A stretch of DNA of 34,366 nucleotides from Streptosporangiales bacterium (GTDB taxonomy: Bacteria; Actinomycetota; Actinomycetes; Streptosporangiales; Streptosporangiaceae). Where the stretch lies: positions 1 through 34,366 of the forward strand of contig WHSL01000039.1 of assembly GCA_009380095.1 (NCBI GenBank), in the 5' to 3' direction. A program made the translations under genes and the position numbers. The notes beneath the pieces are model-generated. The model was given only the letters and a program-made list of their open reading frames with translations, was not told where the DNA came from and searched no databases. How positions within the stretch are numbered: position 1 is the first letter of the stretch; each line of letters begins with the position of its first letter. Positions 1-8,707 of the stretch are shown one piece after another.

Positions 1-81
1 CCAGGCCACCTAAGACGGGCACCCCCGGACTGTCACCAGCTCCCAATAGGCTGGTCCCGACAGCAGCCCGAGGGAGGATCC

Positions 82-840
82 GTGCCCGACCGCCACCCCG
101 CGCCCCGGCGCGCACCAAGCGCCGTGCGCACCGCCGTCGTCTGGCGGGTGCTACGCGGCTTCCTCGACGACCGCGCCGAGGCCACCGGCCGCACGGTGTT
201 CGACATCGTCGACGCCGGCGGCGGCACCGGCGGCTTCGCCGTGCCACTGGCCGAGGCGGGCCACAACGTCACCGTGGTCGACCCCAGCCCCGACTCCCTC
301 GCCGCCCTGGAACGACGCGCCGCCGAGGCCGGGGTGACCGTGCACGCCACCCAGGGCGACGCCGCCGACCTCCTCGACGTCGTGCCCCGCGGCGGCGCCG
401 ACCTGGTGCTCTGCCACAACGTGCTGGAGTACGTGGACGACCCCGCCCCCGCCCTCGCCGCGGCCGGCCGCGCCGCCGCACCCGACGGCGCGGTGAGCGT
501 GATAGCGGCCAACACCGTCGCCGCGGTCCTGCACCGCGCGCTCTCCGGCCGCTTCGACGACGCGCTGCGGCTGCTCGGCGATCCCGCCGGCACCTGGGGC
601 GAGCGCGACCTGATGCCCCGCCGGTTCACCGCCGAGCGGCTCACCGAGCTGATCGAGAAGACCGGGCTCCGCGTCCGCGAGGTGCACGGCGTCCGGGTCC
701 TCGCCGACCTGGTCCCGAGCCCGCTGCTGGACGGCGACCCGAGCGCGTTCGACGCGCTGGTGGACCTCGAGGCCCGCGCCTCCACCATCCCCGCGCTCCG
801 CGACATCGCCACCCAACTGCACATCCTCGCCACCCGGTAG
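82..840 (+). CDS. Class I SAM-dependent methyltransferase
   Basis: A 252-residue protein predicted to transfer a methyl group from S-adenosylmethionine to an unknown substrate in the cytoplasm. The Rossmann glycine loop (DIVDAGGGTGGF) is at about residues 41-52, the acidic residue expected to bind the SAM ribose is D67 (VVDPSP), and a motif IV-like stretch (ADLVLCHNVLEYVDDP) follows at about 106-121. The GTG start has a strong ribosome site (AGGGAGG, 71-77). The stop is 21 bases before dinB, so the two probably form one transcript. A TAGGCT sequence at 47-52 resembles a -10 element, but no good -35 is seen. The family is clear; the substrate is not recognisable. Confidence 0.9.
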   Translation: MPDRHPAPRRAPSAVRTAVVWRVLRGFLDDRAEATGRTVFDIVDAGGGTGGFAVPLAEAGHNVTVVDPSPDSLAALERRAAEAGVTVHATQGDAADLLDVVPRGGADLVLCHNVLEYVDDPAPALAAAGRAAAPDGAVSVIAANTVAAVLHRALSGRFDDALRLLGDPAGTWGERDLMPRRFTAERLTELIEKTGLRVREVHGVRVLADLVPSPLLDGDPSAFDALVDLEARASTIPALRDIATQLHILATR

Positions 841-861
841 CCCTGCCCGCAGGAGACGATC

Positions 862-2136
862 ATGAGTCGGCGCCAGCTGGACCGCGGATCACCGCACCTG
901 CCGGGAGAAGGGCCGGGCGACGACGCCGGCTGCACCATCCTGCACGTGGACATGGACGCCTTCTTCGCCAGCGTGGAGGAGCGGGACCAGCCGGAGCTGC
1001 GGGGCCGGCCGGTCATCGTGGGCGGCGCCGGGGCCCGCGGGGTGGTGTCCGCCGCCAACTACGCCGCCCGTGCCTTCGGGGTGCACTCCGCCATGCCGAT
1101 GTCGCGGGCCCGCCGGCTGTGCCCGCAGGCCGCCGTGGTGTCGCCCTCGCACGGCAAGTACGGCGAGGTGTCCGCGGCGGTCATGCAGGTCCTGCAGTCC
1201 GTCACCCCCGAGGTGGAGCCGCTCGCCCTGGACGAGGCGTTCCTCGACGTCTCCGGCGCCGTACGGCGGCTCGGCCCGCCCGGCGAGATCGCCGCGCTGA
1301 TCCGCCAGCGGGTGCACGCCGAGCAGGAGCTCACCTGTTCCGTCGGCGCGGCGAGCACGAAGTTCGTGGCCAAGCTGGCCTCCACGCACTGCAAGCCCGA
1401 CGGCATGCTCGTGGTGCCCGACGATCGGGTCGTGGAGTTCCTGCACCCGCTGCCCTGCGGAGCACTGTGGGGGGTGGGGGACCGCACCGAGGAGGCGCTG
1501 AAGCGGCTCGGGCTGCGTACCGTCGGTGACATCGCTCACACCCCCGAGGCGGTGCTGCGGCGCGAGCTCGGCCAGGCCCTCGGCGCGCACCTCGCCGCGC
1601 TCGCCTGGGGCCGCGACCCCCGCCCCGTCGTCACCAGCACGCCGGACAAGAGCATCGGCCACGAGACCACCTTCGACCGCGACATCGCCGACCCGGAGAT
1701 GATCCGCCGCGCCCTGCTGCGGCTCTCGGAGAGCACCGCCGCCCGCCTGCGCGCCACCGGCCAGGCCTGCCGCACCGTCTCGGTGAAGCTGCGCCGGGCC
1801 GACTTCACCACCTTCACCAGGTCGCGAACGCTGCCCGAGCCCACCGACGGCACGCAGAAGATCTACGCCACCGCCTGCGCGCTGTACGAGGCGGCCGGCG
1901 TGGAGCGGCAGCGGCTGCGGCTCGTCGGCGTGCGGGCGGAGAACCTCACGGACGCCGCCACCGCCCCGCACCAGATGACGTTCCTCGACGAGCACGGCCA
2001 GGCCCAGCGGGAGACCGGCTGGACCGAGGCCGACCGGGCCATCGACCGGGTCGCGCGGAAATTCGGCCGCGGTGCGGTCCGACCGGCCTCCCTGGTGCGG
2101 CCGGAAGCGGACGCCGAACCTCCATCCACGCCCTGA
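862..2136 (+). CDS. dinB: DNA polymerase IV (Y-family translesion polymerase)
   Basis: A 424-residue error-prone polymerase that copies past damaged bases. The metal-binding signature HVDMDAFF (D30, D32, with F35 as the likely steric gate) and the second acidic pair in LALDEAFLDVSG (D124, E125) line up with the E. coli DinB catalytic residues. A finger-domain motif (SVGAASTKFVAKLAS), a helix-hairpin-helix-like GVGDRTEEALKRLGL and a C-terminal little-finger domain follow. QMTFL near the C-terminus could be a beta-clamp binding motif, which is inference. The N-terminus is about 22 residues longer than in short DinB proteins. The ATG has AGGAG at 851-855. It follows the methyltransferase closely and is probably co-transcribed with it. 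Confidence 0.95.
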   Translation: MSRRQLDRGSPHLPGEGPGDDAGCTILHVDMDAFFASVEERDQPELRGRPVIVGGAGARGVVSAANYAARAFGVHSAMPMSRARRLCPQAAVVSPSHGKYGEVSAAVMQVLQSVTPEVEPLALDEAFLDVSGAVRRLGPPGEIAALIRQRVHAEQELTCSVGAASTKFVAKLASTHCKPDGMLVVPDDRVVEFLHPLPCGALWGVGDRTEEALKRLGLRTVGDIAHTPEAVLRRELGQALGAHLAALAWGRDPRPVVTSTPDKSIGHETTFDRDIADPEMIRRALLRLSESTAARLRATGQACRTVSVKLRRADFTTFTRSRTLPEPTDGTQKIYATACALYEAAGVERQRLRLVGVRAENLTDAATAPHQMTFLDEHGQAQRETGWTEADRAIDRVARKFGRGAVRPASLVRPEADAEPPSTP

Positions 2137-2333
2137 GCGGGTGTATCCAAGGCCATCCGGACGCATCCGCTCGCATAAGCTGGTTAGTGGGTACGCTGGG
2201 CGGTGAGGAGGTCGCATGGACGTGGACTTTCGTCCCTGTGGTGGCGGCTCGTATTCTGGGCATATGACCGGCCACCGGGTCGACGTCCAGCACCCGATTC
2301 CCCATCCGGGGGCTGCTGTCTTTGGGAGGCGCC

Positions 2334-2801
2334 GTGCCGCTCTCTGAGCACGAGCAGCGCTTGCTCGACCAGATCGAGCGGGCGTTGTACGCCGAGGACC
2401 CCAAATTCGCGCATGCCGTGCGCGCGACCAGTCCGCAGGTGCACTACAAGCGTCGCGTGATCAAGGCGGCGCTGGGCTTCTTCATCGGGGTGTGCCTGCT
2501 CATGGCGGGCGTCGTCGCGAAGAACCCGTTCGTGGGCGCCGCCGGCTTCGTCGTCATGCTGGTGTGCTGTGTTTGGGGCCTGACCAGCTGGAAGCGAATG
2601 AACGGCCTCGGAGCCGAAGGGGCCAAGGGGGCGGTCGCCGCCGACCCGTCGGCGCCGCCATCACCGTCCGCACCCCCGACCGCCGGGCGGGCCACGCCCC
2701 AGCAGCCGCCGCGGCGCAAGCCACGGCAGCAGCGCAAGCGCGGCTTCATGGAGCGGTTCGAGGAGCGCTGGCGCCGCAGACACGAGGGCGACGGGTTCTA
2801 G
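2334..2801 (+). CDS. DUF3040 two-helix membrane protein
   Basis: A 155-residue protein of the actinobacterial DUF3040 family, whose members begin with the SEHEQRLLxQIERALYAEDPKFA pattern seen here at residues 4-26. Two membrane helices are visible at about 42-62 and 66-86, followed by a Pro/Ala-rich stretch and a strongly basic tail (about 120-155). The GTG at 2334 is preferred over an upstream in-frame TTG at 2322 because GGGAGG (2324-2329) sits just before it and because the family conserves this N-terminus. A TATTCT at 2252-2257 could be a -10 element. The function of the family is unknown; the location is the cytoplasmic membrane. Confidence 0.85.
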   Translation: MPLSEHEQRLLDQIERALYAEDPKFAHAVRATSPQVHYKRRVIKAALGFFIGVCLLMAGVVAKNPFVGAAGFVVMLVCCVWGLTSWKRMNGLGAEGAKGAVAADPSAPPSPSAPPTAGRATPQQPPRRKPRQQRKRGFMERFEERWRRRHEGDGF

Positions 2802-3191
2802 GCCGGGTGGTTCACCCTGTTCGGTGACCTTGCGGACCGGGCGGTTGATCCTGTTCGGTGACCTTTGGTCACCTTCCCGTGGTCCGGCCCTTTGTGCTGG
2901 CCCGGAGGGACGACCCCCCGGACCCCCCGTGTCCTCGGGCGCTGCGCGCCCTGCGGTGAACCCCGTTGCTCGGGCTGTGCGTCCTACGGTGACTCCCGTG
3001 TGCTCGGGCTGTGCGTCCTACGGTGACTTCCGTGTGCTCGGGCTGTGCGTGCCCTGCGGCTGAGCTCCGCCTCCGCCCACCGGCGCGGCCGGCCCCGCAA
3101 CGCCCGGGAGGGCGGTCTCGTGCGGCGGCGCTCGCTCTGGCGGGCGCGTGGGCCACCCCCACGGTGTTGCGGCGCCGTCCGGTCGTCGGCG
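2802..3191. other. Intergenic region between convergent genes, repeat-bearing
   Basis: No gene is supported here. CTGTTCGGTGACCTT occurs twice, 34 bases apart (2817-2831 and 2851-2865). A perfect 7-bp inverted repeat with a TTT loop (GGTGACC/GGTCACC, 2857-2873) may act as a terminator for the DUF3040 gene. From 2934 to 3065 lies a row of imperfect units of about 34 bp. Open frames across it have no ribosome site and a composition that only follows the repeats. The region lies between a + strand gene end and a - strand gene end. Confidence 0.7.
2934..3065. repeat. Four imperfect tandem repeats of about 34 bp
   Basis: Units begin with CTCGGGC at 2934, 2969, 3003 and 3037. The two middle units are nearly identical (CTCGGGCTGTGCGTCCTACG, then GTGAC), and the first and last are diverged. 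The period is 34 to 35, not a multiple of three, which argues against a coding role. The upstream GGTGACC repeats show the same 34-base step. Confidence 0.75.
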
Positions 3192-3851
3192 TCACAGTGA
3201 GCGTGCGGGGCGGAAGCTGAGGTCGTCGGAGCGGTGGTCGGGGTGGCTGCGGCGGCGTACCGAGGCTCGGCAGCTCCAGTGTTCGTCGAACCAGCCGCCG
3301 CCGCGGAGGACCCGGTATTCGCCGTAGACCTCGGGGGCGTAGAGGTCCCAGCACCAGTCCCAGGCGTTGCCGAGCATGTCGTACAGGCCCCAGGCGTTCG
3401 GCCGCCTGCCACCCACGTCGTGGATGCGCCCGTCCGCGTTGCCGCGGTACCAGGCGATCGCGTCGAGCTCGCCGTAGCGCGGGCCGGTGGTGCCGGCCCG
3501 GCAGGCGTGCTCCCACTCCGCCTCGGTCGGTAGCCGGTACCCGTCGGCGGACTCGTCCCAGGTCACCTCGCCGTCGGCCGCGATCCGGTACGCGGGCCGC
3601 AGCCCGGCGCGGCGTGACAGCGCGTCGCAGAACAGGACCGCGTCCCGCCACGAGACGCTCTCCACGGGCAGGCGGTCACCCCGGGCGGCGCTGGGCCGCT
3701 CACCGGTGATCTCCGCGTACGCCGCCTGGGTGACCGGTACCGCCGCCAGCTCGAAGCCGGCGACCCGCACCGACCACCGGCTCTCCGTCCGCCGGTCCGA
3801 CAGCGTCACCAGGCCCCCTGGAACGCTCACCATCGGAATCCCCAGGCCCAC
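3192..3851 (-). CDS. Formylglycine-generating-enzyme / SUMF1-fold protein, one active-site Cys replaced
   Basis: A 219-residue protein of the FGE-sulfatase (SUMF1/EgtB/PvdO) fold. Landmarks are MVSVPGG at the N-terminus, LPVESVSWRDAVLFC (61-75), GYRLPTEAEWEHACRAG (104-120), WGLYDMLGNAWDWCWD (154-169) and the C-terminal VLRGGGWFDEHWSCR (181-195). True FGEs carry two cysteines in this last motif. Here the second is present (C194) but the first position is Asp (D189), so classical oxidation of a sulfatase cysteine is doubtful. No sulfatase gene is adjacent. The start may be GTG 3851 or ATG 3833; neither has a clear ribosome site. The substrate is unknown. Confidence 0.8.
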   Translation of the reverse strand: MGLGIPMVSVPGGLVTLSDRRTESRWSVRVAGFELAAVPVTQAAYAEITGERPSAARGDRLPVESVSWRDAVLFCDALSRRAGLRPAYRIAADGEVTWDESADGYRLPTEAEWEHACRAGTTGPRYGELDAIAWYRGNADGRIHDVGGRRPNAWGLYDMLGNAWDWCWDLYAPEVYGEYRVLRGGGWFDEHWSCRASVRRRSHPDHRSDDLSFRPARSL

Positions 3852-3949
3852 GAATCGAAAATCCTAGCGGCCGCCCGCCCCGGCCCGGCACCACGGCGCC
3901 CCCATGCTCGTCGCGCTCATGCCCGCCGCGCCCGCGGCGAGCCCCACCT

Positions 3950-3981
3950 CGCGGCGCCCCCTACCCGCGGCGCCCCCTACC
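3950..3981. repeat. Two perfect 16-bp tandem repeats plus nearby short palindrome
   Basis: CGCGGCGCCCCCTACC is present at 3950-3965 and again at 3966-3981, preceded by a degenerate copy. A short palindrome CCGCGCGTGCGCGG (3990-4003) lies about 35 bases beyond the stop of the transglutaminase gene and might help to end its transcript. The sequence lies between two - strand genes and looks like slippage in GC-rich DNA. Confidence 0.55.
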
Positions 3982-4038
3982 TGCGGCGACCGCGCGTGCG
4001 CGGGGGGTTCACGGCGGGGGAGCGGCGGGCGGGGGGCA

Positions 4039-6429
4039 TTAGGTGGGGTGGCGGCGGAGACGGTTGCGCCAGGTTGTGGGGAGGGTGGTGGCGTGTTCGA
4101 GGGTGTCGTAGCCACGGCCGAGGGTGAGGCCGAGGAAGTCCAGGCTCGAGCGGGGGAAGAGGATCGCGCGCAGGCGGCGGTGGGGCCGTACGGCCGCGCG
4201 CGCCGCCCGGCGGACCTGCGCCACGTCGGCGGCGAGCGCGGGGGCCGGCGCGGGCGCGGGCGCGTAGCGCGCGCGTTCCTCGGCCAGGGCGATCCGCCAC
4301 AGGGCTTCCGCGGCCGAGCCGTCCAGGTGGTAGCGCTCCACGAGTCGCCGCGCAGCACCGCGTGGGCTCTCCGCGCCGCGCCACTCGCCGCCCATGTCCA
4401 CCACGTCGTCCCGCAGCTCCCGCCACGCCGCCCGTGCCAGCTCAGCGTCGCCGCGCGCCCGCGCCCAGCGCCACCGCCGGACCGCGCTGCGCTGCAGCCG
4501 CGGCCAGCACAGCAGCGCCACGATCACCAGGGCCGTCCAGCCGAGCCAGCGGCCCGGCCCCTCGTCCTCGATCGGCCCGACCGTGCCGCCCACGTCCGCG
4601 CCGGCGCCAGGATCCGGACGCTCCGGCCCACCGGGCGCCGCCGTGGCGGTGCTCTCCGGCGAGGTCTCCGACTCGGGGTCGATGGCCTCCGGGCTGGGCC
4701 CGCCGGCGCCGGTGCCCGGGGTGGGCGGCGGCGGGATCGACCAGTCCGGTACGCTCGCCGAGCCCTGCCCGGCGAGCCCGGACGGGGTCGGCTCGAACCT
4801 GACCCAGCCGATGCCGTCGAAGAACAGCTCCGGCCAGGCGTGCGCGTCCCGAGTGGACACCGACCAGGAGCCGTCCGCGGTGCGCGTACCGGAGGTGTAG
4901 CCGACCGCGACCCGCGCCGGGATCCCGGTCATCCGCGCCATCAGCGCCATCGACGCGGCGAACTGCTCGCAGTACCCCGCGCGGGTGCGCAGCAGGAAGT
5001 CCGACAGCGCGGAGGTCCCGTTGCCGCCCGGCACGGTCAGGTCGTAGCGGAACCGCCCGCCCGTGGTGAACCACTCCTGCAGCGCGACGGCCCGCTCGTA
5101 CGGCGACGTCGCGCCCTCGGTGATCTCGGTGGCGAGGCGCTGGATCCGCTGGTCCACCCGCGGCACGTTCAGGTAGCGCCCTGCGCCCTGCGCCCCGGCC
5201 CGCCAGCCCGCCCCCCGGAGCTGCTCCCGGGAGGGCCGGACGTCGAGCACCTGCGCCCGGTACGTGCTGCCCCCCGCCTCCGAACGGGTGGAGAACACCA
5301 TCAGCGTCGGCCCGTGCACCAGCCAGTCCCCGCGGATGTCGATCTCCCGGGTGGGATAGGGCAGCGGCAGGAAGTTCATCCCGGTGACCCGCTCGGAGAT
5401 CTGCGCCTCAACCGAGGCCTGCGGCGCCGCGATGCGCAGCCCCTGCGGCTCCGGCAGCGGCCGGCCGGCCACCCTGTCGTCGCGCCCGCCGCGCACCGTG
5501 GACATCGTCCAGGCCTGCCCGTCGAACGCGTCGAGCACGTTCATCCGCAGGTAGCCGGGGACCTGCATGCCGGTGCGATACCGCATCACCTCCGCGTCCC
5601 GCGGCAGGTTCAGCTGCCGCTTGAGGCTCACGATCGGGTTGGGCGTGGTGATGCTGGTGCCCCCGCCGTCGCCGGGCCCGCCACCGCCGCCGACGCCGAA
5701 CAGCCCGTCGTCCCGGATCCCCGGGATCACCGCGGGCACGACCAGCGCCACCAGCACGGCGGTGAGCCCCAGCCGCCGGCCCATCCCGGCGAAGGCCGAG
5801 GTGTCCACCGCGGGCTCGTTCCGGCGCGGCGTCGCGCCCTCGGCCCGTACGGTGACCGGCCGCCCCCACCGGCCCACCCGCTCCCGCCCGTCGAACGCGA
5901 GCAGCACCAGGAACCCGGCGGCCGCGAGCGCGAACAACGGCCAGCTCAGCTGGTCCCGCAGCACCGCGACCGGCACGCTGAACAGCGCGAGCAGCGGCAG
6001 CCCGGCGAGCGCCGCGCGGCGCATCCGCACCGCGAGGAACTCCACCGCCAGCGCCACCGCGCCCACGCCGAGCGTGGTGACGGTGGTTATGCCCAGGTAC
6101 GGGGGCACCGGCGCGGCGTACCGGTTCACGTCGTACCAGCCGGCCTCCAGCAGCACGCCGAGGCGCGTCACCGACTCCGGCGTGGGGATCAGTGCGAGGA
6201 TCGCCTCGTCCGAGGTGAACGTGACGGTCATGAAGACCAGCAGCGCCAGCAGCGCGGGCAGCGGCTCGGCCCAGCCCGGTACGGACAGCCGCCGGCCCAG
6301 CGCCGCCCCGCCGATGGTGGCGGCCGCGGCCAGCGCGGCGGGCACGAACCAGCCCCCGCTCTCGAACAGCGGGTGCAGCAGCAGCGCGGCACAGACGGTG
6401 GCGATCAGCGCCCCGGCACTCAGTCGCAT
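4039..6429 (-). CDS. Membrane transglutaminase-like protein (DUF3488-transglutaminase-DUF4129, TgpA-like)
   Basis: A 796-residue membrane protein. The N-terminal third has about seven hydrophobic helices (roughly residues 5-20, 28-45, 57-72, 112-135, 140-157, 162-179, 220-236), typical of DUF3488. An extracytoplasmic transglutaminase core follows, with C487 in AGYCEQFA and H530 in RDAHAWPE. The third triad position is Glu (E546 in RFEPTP) where the family reference has Asp. A final helix (about residues 630-650) precedes a cytoplasmic DUF4129-like region. It is the last gene of a moxR-DUF58-transglutaminase operon and starts 40 bases after the DUF58 stop. Such operons are thought to act in envelope protein processing or stress; the substrate is unknown. 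Confidence 0.9.
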   Translation of the reverse strand: MRLSAGALIATVCAALLLHPLFESGGWFVPAALAAAATIGGAALGRRLSVPGWAEPLPALLALLVFMTVTFTSDEAILALIPTPESVTRLGVLLEAGWYDVNRYAAPVPPYLGITTVTTLGVGAVALAVEFLAVRMRRAALAGLPLLALFSVPVAVLRDQLSWPLFALAAAGFLVLLAFDGRERVGRWGRPVTVRAEGATPRRNEPAVDTSAFAGMGRRLGLTAVLVALVVPAVIPGIRDDGLFGVGGGGGPGDGGGTSITTPNPIVSLKRQLNLPRDAEVMRYRTGMQVPGYLRMNVLDAFDGQAWTMSTVRGGRDDRVAGRPLPEPQGLRIAAPQASVEAQISERVTGMNFLPLPYPTREIDIRGDWLVHGPTLMVFSTRSEAGGSTYRAQVLDVRPSREQLRGAGWRAGAQGAGRYLNVPRVDQRIQRLATEITEGATSPYERAVALQEWFTTGGRFRYDLTVPGGNGTSALSDFLLRTRAGYCEQFAASMALMARMTGIPARVAVGYTSGTRTADGSWSVSTRDAHAWPELFFDGIGWVRFEPTPSGLAGQGSASVPDWSIPPPPTPGTGAGGPSPEAIDPESETSPESTATAAPGGPERPDPGAGADVGGTVGPIEDEGPGRWLGWTALVIVALLCWPRLQRSAVRRWRWARARGDAELARAAWRELRDDVVDMGGEWRGAESPRGAARRLVERYHLDGSAAEALWRIALAEERARYAPAPAPAPALAADVAQVRRAARAAVRPHRRLRAILFPRSSLDFLGLTLGRGYDTLEHATTLPTTWRNRLRRHPT

Positions 6430-6469
6430 CGGCCACCCGTCCCCTCACCGGGCGGCCGTACCGGCCCGG

Positions 6470-7705
6470 TCATCGGCCCACCCCCGTCGTGCGGGAGCGG
6501 GTCACCGGCGCGGCGGCACGCCAAAGCGCGGCGAGGTCGTCGCCCGGCTCCACGGTGAGCACCCGCCAGCCGGCGGCGCGCAGCCGCCTCGCGTTCCGCC
6601 GTACCGCGTCCGCCCGGTTGGCGCGGCCCCACGCCCCCGGGTCCAGCAGCAGCGCCAGCCACGTCCCGGTGCCCCGGTGCGCGCGCGCCAGCCGGTCGGC
6701 CTCCTCGTCGCTCAGGTCGCCGAGCACGGCGACGACGAGCCCGTCGCGGTGCCCGATGGCGTCCACCCCGCGCTGCAGCGAGACCGCGCGGGACGGCCGC
6801 ACCCCGGCGAGCAGGTCGAGCAGCGAGTCCTCGGTGGCGTCGCCCTCGGTGCGGCCCGCGTCGGTGGCGAACCGTACGCCGAAGCCCTCGTGGATCAGGT
6901 GCACCGCCACCGAGGCGGCCGCACTCACCGCGACCTCGAACGACGAGCCCGGCCCCTCACCGGCGTGCGACACCCGCCGGGTGTCCAGCAGCACGCAGCC
7001 GCGGCTGCGCCACTGCTGCTCCTCCCGGCGCACCATCAGCTCGCCGTGCCGCGCGGTGGAGCGCCAGTGCACCCGGCGCAGGTCGTCGCCGTGCCGGTAC
7101 TCCCGCGGCGCCACGTCGTCGTCGCCGGCGGTGGCGAGGCTGCGGGTGCGCCCGTCGCCGCCGCCCGCCCAGTCGCCGTGCAGCCGCACCGGGGGGAGCG
7201 GCACGATCGGCGGCGTGACCACCAGGGTGTCCACGGACTGGAACATCCGGCGCAGCTCCACCAGGCCGAACGGGTCCATGATGCGGATGCCGAGCGGGCC
7301 GATCCGGAACTTGCCGCGCCCGTCGGGGCGGATCCGGTACGCGAGCTCCCGTACGCCCCGCGGCTCCACCCGGTCCAGCACGAAGCGGGGGCGCTCGCCG
7401 AGCACGTACGGCAGCTCCTCCTCGATCAGGATGAGCCCGGACGGCAGCCGGGAGACGTTCTCCATCCCGATCCGTACCTCGGCGGTGTGCCCGGCGGCGA
7501 GCCGGCGCGGGGTCAGCGACCGCGAGCAGGACAGCCGGTACCGGGTGCGGGACACCACCAGGGCGGAGATCAGCGGGAGCGCGACGATCAGCACCGCCAC
7601 CCGCAGCAGGTCGCGCTCGCCGAGCACGAACGCGCAGCCGGCCGTGGTCACGCCGGCGGCGATGAAGCAGCGGCCGCGGGTGGTGAGCACCCGAAGGGAG
7701 TTCAT
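6470..7705 (-). CDS. DUF58 domain protein
   Basis: A 411-residue protein with two N-terminal membrane helices (about 10-27 and 29-47) and a cytoplasmic DUF58 domain, recognised by REYRHGDDLRRVHWRSTARH followed by GELMVRREEQ in the middle of the chain. DUF58 proteins have a von Willebrand A-like fold and are almost always next to a MoxR ATPase and a transglutaminase, as here. They probably act as partners or adaptors in that system. The ATG has a GAGGAG site just upstream, and the gene begins 21 bases after the moxR stop. The biochemical role is not established. Confidence 0.9.
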   Translation of the reverse strand: MNSLRVLTTRGRCFIAAGVTTAGCAFVLGERDLLRVAVLIVALPLISALVVSRTRYRLSCSRSLTPRRLAAGHTAEVRIGMENVSRLPSGLILIEEELPYVLGERPRFVLDRVEPRGVRELAYRIRPDGRGKFRIGPLGIRIMDPFGLVELRRMFQSVDTLVVTPPIVPLPPVRLHGDWAGGGDGRTRSLATAGDDDVAPREYRHGDDLRRVHWRSTARHGELMVRREEQQWRSRGCVLLDTRRVSHAGEGPGSSFEVAVSAAASVAVHLIHEGFGVRFATDAGRTEGDATEDSLLDLLAGVRPSRAVSLQRGVDAIGHRDGLVVAVLGDLSDEEADRLARAHRGTGTWLALLLDPGAWGRANRADAVRRNARRLRAAGWRVLTVEPGDDLAALWRAAAPVTRSRTTGVGR

Positions 7706-7726
7706 CCGGCTCCTCGCAGGAGAGTG

Positions 7727-8707
7727 CTACCGGCCGGAACGGCCCTGTACCGGGACGCGGTTCAGCAGATCCGTCACCACCTGTTCCGGGAGTCGGCGTT
7801 CCACCTGGGCCTCGGCCGTCGGCAGCAGCCGGTGCGCGAGCACGGGAACGGCGAGCTCCTGTACGTCGTCGGGGACGACGTAGTCGCGGTCGTGCAGCGC
7901 GGCCCAGGCCCGGGAGGCGCGGACGAGCTGCAGCGTGGCCCGGGGCGAGGCGCCGAGCCGCAGCTCGGGCGCGCTCCGGGTGGCGGAGGTCAGGTCGATC
8001 ACATAGCGCCGTACGGCGTCGGAGACGTGCACGCTCCGCACCACATCGGTCAGCGCCCGCACGTCGGCGGCGGTCGCGACGGGTTCCAGCTTGTCGAGCG
8101 GGGACGTCGTGCCGTGCACGTCGAGCATCTCCAGCTCCGCGCTCGGCTCGGGATACCCCATGGAGATGCGCGCGGTGAACCTGTCCCGCTGCGCCTCGGG
8201 CAGCGGGTACGTGCCCTCCATCTCCACCGGGTTCTGGGTGGCGATCACCATGAACGGCGCCTCCAGCTCGAAGGTGGTGCCGTCCACCGTGACCTGCCGT
8301 TCCTCCATGCACTCCAGCAGCGCGGACTGGGTCTTCGGGGAGGCGCGGTTGATCTCGTCACCGACCACGATGTTGGCGAAGACCGGGCCGGGCTTGAACT
8401 CGAACTCGCGGACCTCGGCGTTGAACGCGCTGACCCCCGTGATGTCGCTGGGCAATAGGTCGGGGGTGAACTGCACCCGCCGTACGGAGCAGTCGACGGA
8501 CCTGGCCAGCGACTTGGCCAGCATGGTCTTGCCGACCCCCGGCACGTCCTCGATCAGCAGGTGGCCCTCCGCGAGCAGCACGGTCAGGGCGAGCCGGACG
8601 ACCTCCGGTTTGCCCTCGATGACCGATTCAATGGCGCTCCGGATACGGCTTGCCGTCCCGATCAGGTCGTTCAGATCACTTGCGGCATCGCGCGTGTCCA
8701 ATGACAC
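7727..8707 (-). CDS. MoxR-family AAA+ ATPase
   Basis: A 326-residue ATPase thought to remodel or activate partner proteins. Walker A is DVPGVGKT (residues 54-61), Walker B with sensor context is VVGDEINRASPKTQSALLE, and an AAA lid domain makes up the C-terminal third. GTG at 8707 is chosen because a near-perfect ribosome site (AAGGAGG, 8718-8712) lies 4-5 bases upstream. In-frame starts further upstream (8734, 8782) would add residues unlike the family. It is the first gene of the operon with DUF58 and the transglutaminase-like gene. No convincing promoter was found in the 286 bases upstream. Confidence 0.9.
   Translation of the reverse strand: MSLDTRDAASDLNDLIGTASRIRSAIESVIEGKPEVVRLALTVLLAEGHLLIEDVPGVGKTMLAKSLARSVDCSVRRVQFTPDLLPSDITGVSAFNAEVREFEFKPGPVFANIVVGDEINRASPKTQSALLECMEERQVTVDGTTFELEAPFMVIATQNPVEMEGTYPLPEAQRDRFTARISMGYPEPSAELEMLDVHGTTSPLDKLEPVATAADVRALTDVVRSVHVSDAVRRYVIDLTSATRSAPELRLGASPRATLQLVRASRAWAALHDRDYVVPDDVQELAVPVLAHRLLPTAEAQVERRLPEQVVTDLLNRVPVQGRSGR

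Noticed and set aside
47-52. TAGGCT as a promoter of the first methyltransferase gene
   Set aside because: It looks like a -10 element, but no acceptable -35 is within 16-19 bases and only 46 bases of upstream sequence are available.
2824-3063. Small + strand frame across the 34-bp repeats
   Set aside because: No ribosome site, and the repeat period is not a multiple of three, so the peptide changes frame from unit to unit.
3904-8458. Very long + strand open frames opposite the transglutaminase, DUF58 and moxR genes
   Set aside because: All three - strand genes have clear family motifs and ribosome sites; the + frames have none and are the third-position shadow of GC-rich genes.
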